Shown here: piece after piece, positions 1 through 7,295 of the stretch | How the letters are laid out: the number at the start of each line of letters is the position of its first letter | Numbering within the stretch: position 1 is the stretch's first letter | NCBI RefSeq assembly: GCF_015291705.1 | Contig: NZ_CP030050.1 | Span: 7,688,001 to 7,752,000, forward strand | Direction of reading: 5' to 3' | Origin: Bradyrhizobium arachidis | GTDB lineage: Bacteria; Pseudomonadota; Alphaproteobacteria; Rhizobiales; Xanthobacteraceae | DNA: 64,000 nt | Notes under the pieces: generated by a model | The model's input: the letters and a program-made list of their open reading frames with translations, nothing else | The model's database searches: none | Told to the model about the DNA's origin: nothing | Position numbers and translations under genes: made by a program

Positions 1-78
1 GGCATCCTGCCGAAGACGTTAGACGTCAGCAAAGCCGTCGACCGCAGCTTCACCGCCGCGGCGGCGGGATCGAACTAG
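1..78 (+). CDS. C-terminal end of an unidentified protein (cut by window start)
   Basis: Frame 1 is open from the first base to a TAG at 76-78. It encodes 25 residues that look like ordinary coding sequence (GILPKTLDVSKAVDRSF followed by an Ala-rich tail). A tail of this kind resembles the ends of some periplasmic ABC substrate-binding proteins, but 25 residues are too few to assign a family. The start lies outside the window. Confidence 0.45.
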   Translation, partial: GILPKTLDVSKAVDRSFTAAAAGSN

Positions 79-92
79 GCGGAAGCAGCGGG

Positions 93-191
93 ATGCGCGG
101 ACCTCGCTTCAAAGCCGGCCCGCTGCATCTCGCCGCGATCGTGCTCATGCATTTCGCCTGCATGAGCCTGATCGTGTGGCTGTCGCTCTAA
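93..191 (+). CDS. possible 32-residue membrane microprotein
   Basis: An ATG at 93 follows a GGAAG-like ribosome site and opens a 32-codon frame ending TAA at 191. After a basic N-terminus (MRGPRFKAG) the rest is almost entirely hydrophobic (LHLAAIVLMHFACMSLIVWL) and would span the membrane once. It starts 14 nt after the preceding stop and ends one base short of the converging Gly/Tyr-rich gene. No family is recognised. It could be a chance frame, but the hydrophobic run and the tight fit between two genes favour a real small protein. Confidence 0.4.
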   Translation: MRGPRFKAGPLHLAAIVLMHFACMSLIVWLSL

Positions 192-192
192 C

Positions 193-624
193 TTACCAAT
201 ATCCGTAGGACCGGTAGTAGCCGTAGCGATAGCCGTAATACGGACGGTAGGGCCGATAATATCTGGGGTAAGCGTAGGCCGGTCCGTAGCCGTAATAGGC
301 CGGCGCATAACCATAACCAGAGCCATAGCCATAGCCGTAGCCCGGATAGCCGTAGCCGCCGTAATACGGACCGCCACCATAATAGCCATAGCCGTAAGGC
401 GCGGTGCTGGCGGCGATAGCGCCACCGATGATTGCGCCGGCCGCGAGACCGCCGAGGCCCCAGCCCCAGCCGCCGCGCCAATACACCTGCGTGACGTCAT
501 CGCCGGCCGCGGCCTTCATGGTCGCGACATTGGTCGGCATCGGCGCCGCATTGGCCTGACCGATTTGACCGGCCATGACCGCGCCCGCCAGCGAACAGGC
601 AATTGCCGTTTTCCAGATCCTCAT
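193..624 (-). CDS. secreted Gly/Tyr-rich low-complexity protein
   Basis: Start chosen at the ATG at 624, which has a GGAG ribosome site about 8 nt upstream; the frame remains open to 675 without support. The 143-residue product begins with a Sec signal peptide ([14 protein letters not shown]..., likely cleaved after QANA). A short region follows, then a Gly/Ala-rich hydrophobic stretch around residues 50-75, and then a long tail of GYGYG, PYYGG and [12 protein letters not shown] repeats to the end. Proteins of this make-up are common in rhizobial envelopes and have no defined biochemical role. Secretion is inferred from the signal peptide only. Confidence 0.7.
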   Translation of the reverse strand: MRIWKTAIACSLAGAVMAGQIGQANAAPMPTNVATMKAAAGDDVTQVYWRGGWGWGLGGLAAGAIIGGAIAASTAPYGYGYYGGGPYYGGYGYPGYGYGYGSGYGYAPAYYGYGPAYAYPRYYRPYRPYYGYRYGYYRSYGYW

Positions 625-950
625 CGTCGTGCTCCGTTTGCTTGGAAATGGGATCGCGCAGGCATGATCGGGCATCCTTGCGCCAAGTCAAAGCCTGTTT
701 CTCAAAGCCTGGATTTTGCGTGCGGCGCACAAGACGCGGCCGACCGACGCGCGATGCTGCGTCCGGCCGCACCGATATGACACCGGGACGACGGCGCGAC
801 GGGCCCGGCCTCCGCGGCAAAGCATTAAGCTTCCCGTGTGTTCGCAACCAACAACCACCTTCCCGATTTACTATTCGTACCGTTACTATCGGTTCCAATG
901 CGCGCGGCGGGGAAGCCTCTCGCGAAGCGCCCGAGCTGTGGGAGGATCAC

Positions 951-2213
951 ATGAGTGCCGCGAGACCCGAGCCGCTTGCCCGTCAGGCGCTGGCGTTCGT
1001 CCTGGCCGGCGGACGCGGCAGCCGGCTCCTGGAGCTGACCGACCGGCGCGCCAAGCCCGCGGTCTATTTCGGCGGCAAGTCCCGCATCATTGATTTTGCG
1101 CTGTCCAACGCGGTGAACTCCGGCATCCGCCGCCTCGCGGTCGCCACCCAGTACAAGGCGCACAGCCTGATCCGGCATCTTCAGATGGGCTGGAACTTCT
1201 TCCGACCCGAGCGTAACGAGAGTTTCGACATCCTCCCGGCCAGCCAGCGCGTGTCGGAGAGCATGTGGTATGTCGGCACGGCGGATGCCGTGTACCAGAA
1301 CATCGACATCATCGAGTCGCACAACGCCCGCTTCATCGTGGTGCTCGCCGGCGACCACATCTACAAGATGGATTACGAGGTGATGCTGCGCCAGCACGTC
1401 GACAGCGGCGCAGACGTCACCGTCGGCTGTCTCGAAATGCCGCGTGTGGAATCCTCGGGCTTTGGCATCATGCATATCGACGAGAACGGCTGGATCCAGG
1501 AGTTCCTGGAGAAGCCCAAGAATCCGCCGCCGATGCCGGGCAAGCCTGATGTCTCGCTCGCCAGTATGGGCATCTACGTGTTCGACGCGAAATTCCTCTA
1601 CGAGGAGCTCAAGCGCGACGCTGCGGATCCGAACTCCAACCACGATTTCGGCAAGGACATCATTCCCTACATCGTCAAGAACGGCCGCGCCATCGCGCAC
1701 CAGTTCTCGAGCTCCTGCGTCCGCTCCGGCGACGACCCGCGCGCCTATTGGCGCGATGTCGGCACGGTCGATGCCTATTGGGCTGCCAATATCGACCTGA
1801 CCGACGTGGTGCCCGAGCTCGATCTGTTCGACCGCGCCTGGCCGATCTGGTCCTATGCCGAGATCACCCCGCCCGCGAAATTCGTCCATGACGAGGAGAG
1901 CCGGCGCGGCCAGGCCGTGAGCTCGCTGGTCTCGGGCGGCTGCATCATCTCCGGCGCCTCGCTGCGCCGCTCGCTGCTATTCACCGGCGTGCGCGTCAAC
2001 TCTTACGCCAATGTCGAGAACGCCGTGATCATGCCCTACGTCCATGTCGGGCGCGGCGCTCGCTTAAAGAACGTCGTGATCGATCGCGGCGTGGAGATCC
2101 CCGAAGGCCTCGTCGTCGGCGAGGACCCGGAACTCGACGCCAAGCGCTTCCGCACCACCGAGCAGGGCATCTCGCTGATCACCCAGCCGATGATCGACAG
2201 GCTCAATACATGA
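951..2213 (+). CDS. glgC: glucose-1-phosphate adenylyltransferase
   Basis: ADP-glucose pyrophosphorylase makes ADP-glucose from ATP and glucose-1-phosphate, the committed step of bacterial glycogen synthesis. The ATG at 951 is chosen because a GGGAGG site lies 6-11 nt upstream and it gives 420 residues, the usual length; the frame is open further upstream to 603. Visible hallmarks are the nucleotide-binding loop LAGGRGSRL (about 18-26), [14 protein letters not shown] (36-49), the catalytic Asp in LAGDH (Asp135), the sugar-phosphate motif FLEKP (about 184-188), and a C-terminal left-handed beta-helix. Its stop overlaps the glgA start (ATGA), so the two are translationally coupled. Confidence 0.95.
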   Translation: MSAARPEPLARQALAFVLAGGRGSRLLELTDRRAKPAVYFGGKSRIIDFALSNAVNSGIRRLAVATQYKAHSLIRHLQMGWNFFRPERNESFDILPASQRVSESMWYVGTADAVYQNIDIIESHNARFIVVLAGDHIYKMDYEVMLRQHVDSGADVTVGCLEMPRVESSGFGIMHIDENGWIQEFLEKPKNPPPMPGKPDVSLASMGIYVFDAKFLYEELKRDAADPNSNHDFGKDIIPYIVKNGRAIAHQFSSSCVRSGDDPRAYWRDVGTVDAYWAANIDLTDVVPELDLFDRAWPIWSYAEITPPAKFVHDEESRRGQAVSSLVSGGCIISGASLRRSLLFTGVRVNSYANVENAVIMPYVHVGRGARLKNVVIDRGVEIPEGLVVGEDPELDAKRFRTTEQGISLITQPMIDRLNT

Positions 2214-3667
2214 CGCCTGTTCGCGTCCTCGCGGTCGCCTCCGAAGTCTATCCCATCGTCAAGACCGGCGGCCTCGCCGATGTCGCCGGCGCGTTGCCGA
2301 TCGCGCTCAAGGCGCACGGCGTCGAGATGCGCACCTTGATGCCGGGCTATCCCGACGTGATGCGGCTGCTCGCGGGCGCGGATGAGATCCGGCGCTGGCC
2401 GGATTATTTCGGCGGTCCCGGACGCCTGCTCGCCGGCTCCCATGACGGGCTCGACCTGTTCGTGCTCGACGTGCCGCATCTCTATGCGCGGCCCGGCAAT
2501 CCCTACGTCACCACCGACGGCGTCGACTGGGCCGACAACGGCATCCGCTTCGCCGCGCTGTCGCGCATCGCGGCCGATATCGGCCACGGCCTCGTCCCCG
2601 CTTTCGTGCCCGATGTCGTCCACGCCCACGACTGGCAGGCCGGACTCGCGCCGGCCTATCTGCACTACGACAACCGTCCACGGCCTGGCACCGTGATGAC
2701 GATCCACAACATGGCCTATCAGGGCAAGTTCGACCGCGCACTGATCGGCGCGATCGGCCTGCCCTGGGAGTCCTCGTTCGACGTCCATGGCCTCGAATAT
2801 TTCGGCGGCATCAGCTTTCTGAAAGCCGGCCTCCAACTCGCCGATCGCATCACCACGGTGTCGCCGACCTATGCGCGGGAAATCCAGAGCGACGAAGGCG
2901 GCATGGGTCTCGGCGGCCTGTTGCGCGAACGCGCCGGCGTGCTCAGCGGCATCCTCAACGGCATCGACACCGAGGTATGGAATCCGCAAACCGATCCGCA
3001 CATCGCCTATCGTTTCGGCGCCGGAGACCTGACGTTCCGGGCCGCGAACAAGGCGGTTCTTCAGCAGCAGTTCAATCTGGATTCCTCGGACGAAGCGCCG
3101 CTGCTCGGCGTCATCAGCCGCCTGTCCTGGCAGAAGGGGCTCGATCTGCTGCTGGAGGCCATTCCCACCATCCTGGGCGAAGGCATGCAGCTCGCGCTGC
3201 TCGGCAGCGGCGACCGCGATCTCCAGGAGAGCTATCAGGCCGCCGCCCGCACCAATCCCGGGCGGATCGGCGTCATGATCGGCTATGACGAGGTTTTGGC
3301 GCATCTGGTCCAGGCCGGCTCGGATGCGCTGATCGTGCCCTCGCGTTTCGAGCCGTGCGGCCTGACCCAGCTCTGCGCGCTGCGCTATGGCGCTGTGCCG
3401 ATCGTCTCCCGCGTCGGTGGTCTCGAAGACACCATCGTCGATATCGGCGAGGCCGATGCGTCGGACCGCGATGCCACCGGATTCAAGTTCGGCCCCGTGA
3501 CCATCGATGCCCTCGTCGGCACGCTGCGCAAGGCCAACACCGTCTTCCACGACAAGCTGACCTGGCGCCGGCTGCAACTGAGCGGCCTTGCCACCGATGT
3601 CTCCTGGCGCAACCGCGCCGGCGACTATGCCGCGCTGTATCGCGATCTCATGGTGTCGCGCACCTGA
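2210..3667 (+). CDS. glgA: glycogen (starch) synthase, GT5 family
   Basis: Transfers glucose from ADP-glucose to the non-reducing end of an alpha-1,4-glucan. The 485-residue length is standard. Visible motifs are the N-terminal ADP-binding KTGGLADV (18-25), HAHDW (138-142), and the C-terminal catalytic EPCGLTQL beginning at Glu381. The ATG overlaps the glgC stop by 4 nt, so both enzymes of the ADP-glucose route are made from one message. Branching and debranching genes are not in this window. Confidence 0.95.
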   Translation: MTPVRVLAVASEVYPIVKTGGLADVAGALPIALKAHGVEMRTLMPGYPDVMRLLAGADEIRRWPDYFGGPGRLLAGSHDGLDLFVLDVPHLYARPGNPYVTTDGVDWADNGIRFAALSRIAADIGHGLVPAFVPDVVHAHDWQAGLAPAYLHYDNRPRPGTVMTIHNMAYQGKFDRALIGAIGLPWESSFDVHGLEYFGGISFLKAGLQLADRITTVSPTYAREIQSDEGGMGLGGLLRERAGVLSGILNGIDTEVWNPQTDPHIAYRFGAGDLTFRAANKAVLQQQFNLDSSDEAPLLGVISRLSWQKGLDLLLEAIPTILGEGMQLALLGSGDRDLQESYQAAARTNPGRIGVMIGYDEVLAHLVQAGSDALIVPSRFEPCGLTQLCALRYGAVPIVSRVGGLEDTIVDIGEADASDRDATGFKFGPVTIDALVGTLRKANTVFHDKLTWRRLQLSGLATDVSWRNRAGDYAALYRDLMVSRT

Positions 3668-3704
3668 GTCATGACCGCCGTCGAATCCATGCTATAGAGC
3701 GCGC

Positions 3705-3965
3705 ATGGAACCATTCGTGATCAAGCTGATCGGCTTTGCCGCCGCCACCTGCACCACCGTGGCCTACGCGCCGCAGGCCATCAAGGTGTGGAAGACCCGC
3801 TCCACCGGCGACATCTCGCTCGGCATGTTCCTGGTCATGGTGCTGGGCCTCGCGCTTTGGCTGATCTACGGCCTGCTCAGCGGCGACGGCCCACTGATCG
3901 CCTCGAACGCCGTCACCATGCTGCTCGCCGGCGGCATTCTGTTGATGAAGCTGAGATACGGGTGA
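3705..3965 (+). CDS. SemiSWEET (MtN3/PQ-loop) sugar transporter
   Basis: An 86-residue protein with three hydrophobic helices and the PQ-loop signature YAPQAIKVWKTRSTGDIS in the first repeat. This is the single triple-helix bundle of bacterial SemiSWEETs, which dimerise to move mono- or disaccharides down a gradient. It lies 37 nt after glgA on the same strand, so co-transcription with glgCA is likely, and a link between sugar entry or exit and glycogen turnover is inferred. The substrate cannot be read from sequence. Confidence 0.85.
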   Translation: MEPFVIKLIGFAAATCTTVAYAPQAIKVWKTRSTGDISLGMFLVMVLGLALWLIYGLLSGDGPLIASNAVTMLLAGGILLMKLRYG

Positions 3966-4012
3966 GGCTGTCTTCGCCGCTCCCCGCAAGCTGGGAGAGG
4001 AAGAAGAAGTCA

Positions 4013-4807
4013 TCACCCAAACACGTACGACGCCATCGCGACGTTCGCGACCTCATCGACGAAGACGCGCTTGCCGACATCGCTGCCGGCGGCGCCGGCC
4101 GCGACCATCAGCGGCAGCAGATGGTCCTCGCGGGGGTGCGCAAGGCGTGCGCTCGGCGCGCTCTCCCAGTCGACCAGCATCGCGTTGCGGCGCGCCGCAT
4201 CCGGGTTGCTGATGGCCTCGTTCAGATAGGCCTCGAAATCATACGAGACCGGCTTGGACTCCGCACGGCCGAAGCCGCGCATGTTGTGATAGGTCAGCCC
4301 GCTGCCGACGATCAGAACGCCCTCGTCGCGGAGCGATGCGATCGCCTGTCCGACCTTGATGTGCTCGGCCGCGTCGTAAGTCGATTTCAGCGACAGCAGC
4401 ACGATCGGCATGTCGGCGTTCGGATACATCAGGCCGAGCGGCACGAAGGTGCCGTGATCGAAGCCCTGGTTGGGATCATCCCGGCAATCGAGGCCCGCAT
4501 GCTTGAGCAGCGCCCTTGCCTTAGCTGCAAGCTCGGGCTTGCCCGGCGCCGGATATTTCAGGTGATAGGTATGCTCGGGGAAACCGTAATAGTCGTACAC
4601 CATCGGCGGATGCGCCGAGGTCGAGACGGTGAAGGCGTCTGCCTCCCAATGTCCGGTGATGACGAGCACGGCCTTCGGCCTTTCCGGCAGCAGCTGCGGC
4701 AATCGGCCGAACGCTTCGGCGGTCTTCGCATATTGCACCCGTCTGTCCTCCATGAACGGCCAGGGGCCGCCGCCGTGCGACAGGAACAGGGTCGGAAATC
4801 GCGTCAT
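4013..4807 (-). CDS. extradiol ring-cleavage dioxygenase, class III LigB/DODA family
   Basis: A 264-residue single-subunit member of the LigB superfamily, related to YgiD/DOPA 4,5-dioxygenase. Candidate metal and active-site histidines lie in SHGGGPWPF (near residue 11), ITGHWEAD (near 52), GFDHGTFVPL (near 117) and HPREDHLLPL in the C-terminal third. The family opens catechol-type rings using non-heme iron or zinc. The natural substrate is not predictable here, and no other aromatic-degradation genes flank it. It converges on the SemiSWEET gene. Confidence 0.8.
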   Translation of the reverse strand: MTRFPTLFLSHGGGPWPFMEDRRVQYAKTAEAFGRLPQLLPERPKAVLVITGHWEADAFTVSTSAHPPMVYDYYGFPEHTYHLKYPAPGKPELAAKARALLKHAGLDCRDDPNQGFDHGTFVPLGLMYPNADMPIVLLSLKSTYDAAEHIKVGQAIASLRDEGVLIVGSGLTYHNMRGFGRAESKPVSYDFEAYLNEAISNPDAARRNAMLVDWESAPSARLAHPREDHLLPLMVAAGAAGSDVGKRVFVDEVANVAMASYVFG

Positions 4808-4962
4808 GGGTAAAGGCCCGGCTCAAAGACAACATGCGCGTAGCAGCTGCGCATCGGCGGCGAGCATAGGCAAACCGGCATGGTTAGCAAGTCGTTAACG
4901 ATTTGCCTCGCAGAATCCCGGCTGTGTGGCCGAAGCAGTCGGCCGGTTGCCAGGGACGTGAG

Positions 4963-5142
4963 ATGAGGAAGTTTGCGCTGGGGGACGTCGTTAACAGTGA
5001 CAAGGGCCGCCGCGGCGTCGTTCGCGCCGCGTTCAAGTCGCGGGAAGGCCAGCAGTTCTATGCCGTCGAGAAGGACGGCGCGGTTGACTATCTGGAGGAA
5101 GACCGGCTGAGCCCGGCGCCGCGCGTCGAGCTCGCGGCCTAA
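4963..5142 (+). CDS. 59-residue conserved-looking hypothetical protein
   Basis: The frame is open from 4903, but the ATG at 4963 is preferred because the product then starts with a compact ordered sequence (MRKFALGDVVNSDKGRRGVV) and the upstream codons look non-coding. It looks like a small soluble beta-rich protein, with several beta-strand-like stretches such as QFYAVEKDGAVDYLEEDRL. No catalytic motif and no recognised family. It is divergent from the dioxygenase and converges on the esterase gene 8 nt away. Confidence 0.6.
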   Translation: MRKFALGDVVNSDKGRRGVVRAAFKSREGQQFYAVEKDGAVDYLEEDRLSPAPRVELAA

Positions 5143-5149
5143 TTCCAAC

Positions 5150-6622
5150 TCATTTTCTGCCCTCACCTGCGAGCCGGTCGAGACGCTCTGACAAGGGGTC
5201 GTCTCCGCTCGCGATGCGGTCGTTCGTGATCAGGAGCAGGAGATCGCGGTCTGCGGCCGCGTCCCAGCGTGGCAAGTCGGGACCGTTGGGATCGCCGCTT
5301 TTTACAAAGTTGATCCAGTAGCTGCGCATGCGGCTTGCGATCTCTCGGTCGCGCCGTGAGAAGATGCCCGCACCCGGCACGCCTTCCACGCCGAAGATCA
5401 ACTGCAACTCCCGCCCGTGGCCGCCTTCGGGATTTGCACGCCGCGCTTCCGGCACGTAGGCGAAGCGATAGCGAAACGTCGGCGCGCCGCTTGCGGCATG
5501 CAGGCGGGCCAGCAGCCGCACCGGCTCGGAGAAGACCTTGTCGGTGTAGAACCGCGCCGCGAGCTCCGAAGGCTTGGCGAGATCGGGATAAAGCTTGCGC
5601 AACGCCTCGCTCGTGGCACCTGATGCTGCGAGCGCCTCCTTGACGTCGAGCTCGGTATCAAAACCCGTCTCGTCATCGTTCGAGCCGATGATCAGGGGAA
5701 TGCGGCTTTCATGCCCGGCCGCAAAGCCTTCGGCAACATCTCCGCTCACCAGAGCTCCATCGATGAATGGCGCAAAGCCGTGCGGCGATTTTTCGAGCAG
5801 ATGTTTTTGGGCGGCAAGCAGGCGCCGCGGCTCGGCCGCGCGCAAATCAGTCTGCGGTCCGAGCGCCGCTGCGAACTGCCGCCCCACGGCTTCCGCCTCC
5901 TGCGCCGAGCGCAGCTGGCTACGACCCGGCACCGATTGAAGGATGGCTTTCTGAAACAGATCGCGCGATGGCGCCGATAGCATCAACAGCGCGATCGACG
6001 TCGCGCCTGCGTCGCTACCAAACAGGGTGACATTGCCGGGATCGCCGCCGAAGGCCGCGATGTTGTCGTGAACCCAGTGCAGCGCCGCGATCTGGTCCAT
6101 CAGCCCGTAATTGCCGGAGCCGCCGTCCGACAATTCGGAATGGCTGAGCCAGCCGAGCGCGCCGAGGCGATAATTCACGGTCACCACGATGAGGCCGGCC
6201 TGTGCGAGCTTTGCGCCGTCGAACAGCGGATCGTTCGCCGTGCCTGAGACGAACCCGCCGCCATGGATGAAGACCATCACCGGCAGCGGGCCATCGACCC
6301 CGAACGGACGGAACACGTTCAGCGTCAGGCAATCCTCGCTCGTATCAGGCAGCGACGGCTGAAGGCACGGCGCGCCGTAATCGTAGACGGTGTGCATCTC
6401 CGAGCTCTCGACGGTCGCCTGCGGCGCCCGCCAACGTAGCGCGCCGACCGGCGGCGCCGCATAGGCCAGCCCCTTGAACGAGGCCACCTCGCCTTCGACG
6501 GCGCCCAGCATCTGCCCCTCACGCGTCAGCGCGAAGGGGAACTGTCCGACCGGCTGCGCGAAGGCGAAGCCGGCACAGCAAAGGAGCGCGGACGTCGTGA
6601 TGAGCGTGAGCAGGGACCGCAT
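5150..6622 (-). CDS. secreted type-B carboxylesterase-like protein with Asp at the nucleophile position
   Basis: About 490 residues with a Sec signal (MRSLLTLITTSALLCC...AFA). The ATG at 6622 is chosen; a TTG at 6637 would add five residues. The order of motifs is that of carboxylesterase/cholinesterase-type hydrolases: the oxyanion segment VFIHGGGFVSG, the SEDCLTLNVF signature, NYRLGALGWLS, and the acid residue in SNDDETGF. The catalytic His lies in EGGHGRELQLIFG. The nucleophile elbow reads VTLFGSDAGA (Gly202-Ser203-Asp204-Ala205-Gly206) instead of FGESAGA, so Asp204 stands where the catalytic Ser should be. The protein may be a non-hydrolytic homolog or use another mechanism; a Ser is present one position earlier. 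Confidence 0.8.
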   Translation of the reverse strand: MRSLLTLITTSALLCCAGFAFAQPVGQFPFALTREGQMLGAVEGEVASFKGLAYAAPPVGALRWRAPQATVESSEMHTVYDYGAPCLQPSLPDTSEDCLTLNVFRPFGVDGPLPVMVFIHGGGFVSGTANDPLFDGAKLAQAGLIVVTVNYRLGALGWLSHSELSDGGSGNYGLMDQIAALHWVHDNIAAFGGDPGNVTLFGSDAGATSIALLMLSAPSRDLFQKAILQSVPGRSQLRSAQEAEAVGRQFAAALGPQTDLRAAEPRRLLAAQKHLLEKSPHGFAPFIDGALVSGDVAEGFAAGHESRIPLIIGSNDDETGFDTELDVKEALAASGATSEALRKLYPDLAKPSELAARFYTDKVFSEPVRLLARLHAASGAPTFRYRFAYVPEARRANPEGGHGRELQLIFGVEGVPGAGIFSRRDREIASRMRSYWINFVKSGDPNGPDLPRWDAAADRDLLLLITNDRIASGDDPLSERLDRLAGEGRK

Positions 6623-6706
6623 CTTGAGGGATCTCAATGCGCGGAAAGGGTTCCTGGCGAGGTTACGTCTTGGATGCGCGAAGAGGCAAGCACCGCCGCG
6701 TTCTTA

Positions 6707-6836
6707 CTTCTCCCCGGCGATGCGAAGCATCGTCCGGTGCGATCCGGGTGAGGGGGTACAGGTCTCGCGGCAGTCGCACGCGCTGAGAGAAGCCCCTCAC
6801 CCGAACCCTCTCCCCGTAAGAACGGAGCGAGGGAGC
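6707..6836. repeat. intergenic palindromic repeat (CTCTCCCC/CCCCTCACCC family)
   Basis: Short inverted arms built from TTCTCCCCGG, GGTGAGGGG, CCCCTCACCC and CCTCTCCCCG, of the same type as the element at 18235-18397. It lies between the esterase start and the 69-residue gene. It has no coding capacity and is probably a non-autonomous dispersed repeat. Confidence 0.55.
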
Positions 6837-6858
6837 GCACCGTCACCGCGGCCGCCGC

Positions 6859-7068
6859 CTAACCGCTCTTCGCAATGATCTCCGCCAGCGCGCGCCTTGC
6901 GATGATGCCGAGCTCGCCGAGCGTGGAATGTCCCGCCTTTGCCGCCTCGATCAGGCGCTCGGCGATGAACCTGCGGCTGTCGTGATCGCCGCCATGCGGC
7001 AATTGGCGGCACGTCTCCTCCAGGACGACGTCCATGTTCGCTTTGGTTCGCTCACTCAACTCTGTCAT
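6859..7068 (-). CDS. 69-residue hypothetical protein
   Basis: The frame is open to 7320, but the ATG at 7068 gives a compact alpha-helical protein (MTELSERTKANMDVVLEETC...) without the Arg/Cys-rich, non-coding-looking upstream part. The sequence is charged and mostly helical, ending LGIIARRALAEIIAKSG. No signal peptide or known domain is seen. It is transcribed away from the monooxygenase-esterase gene, with about 230 nt between the two starts, which may hold both promoters. Confidence 0.6.
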   Translation of the reverse strand: MTELSERTKANMDVVLEETCRQLPHGGDHDSRRFIAERLIEAAKAGHSTLGELGIIARRALAEIIAKSG

Positions 7069-7295
7069 GACGCCCTGGGCACGCGTGGCTTGTAGCCGCA
7101 AGCATACACAGAAGGATGTGCTCTGATTAGCCCGGACAATCCCGGCGATTGTGCATCGCGGTGCGTGTATCGCCGCAATCTTCGCGCGGCCACGATCGCG
7201 CCGCGAATGACTACCGAAGATTGCATTTGTCCTGATGACAGACCAGGCCTGCAGGGCTAGCCTGCCGGCAAAACAAACTACACGGGAGGAATACC

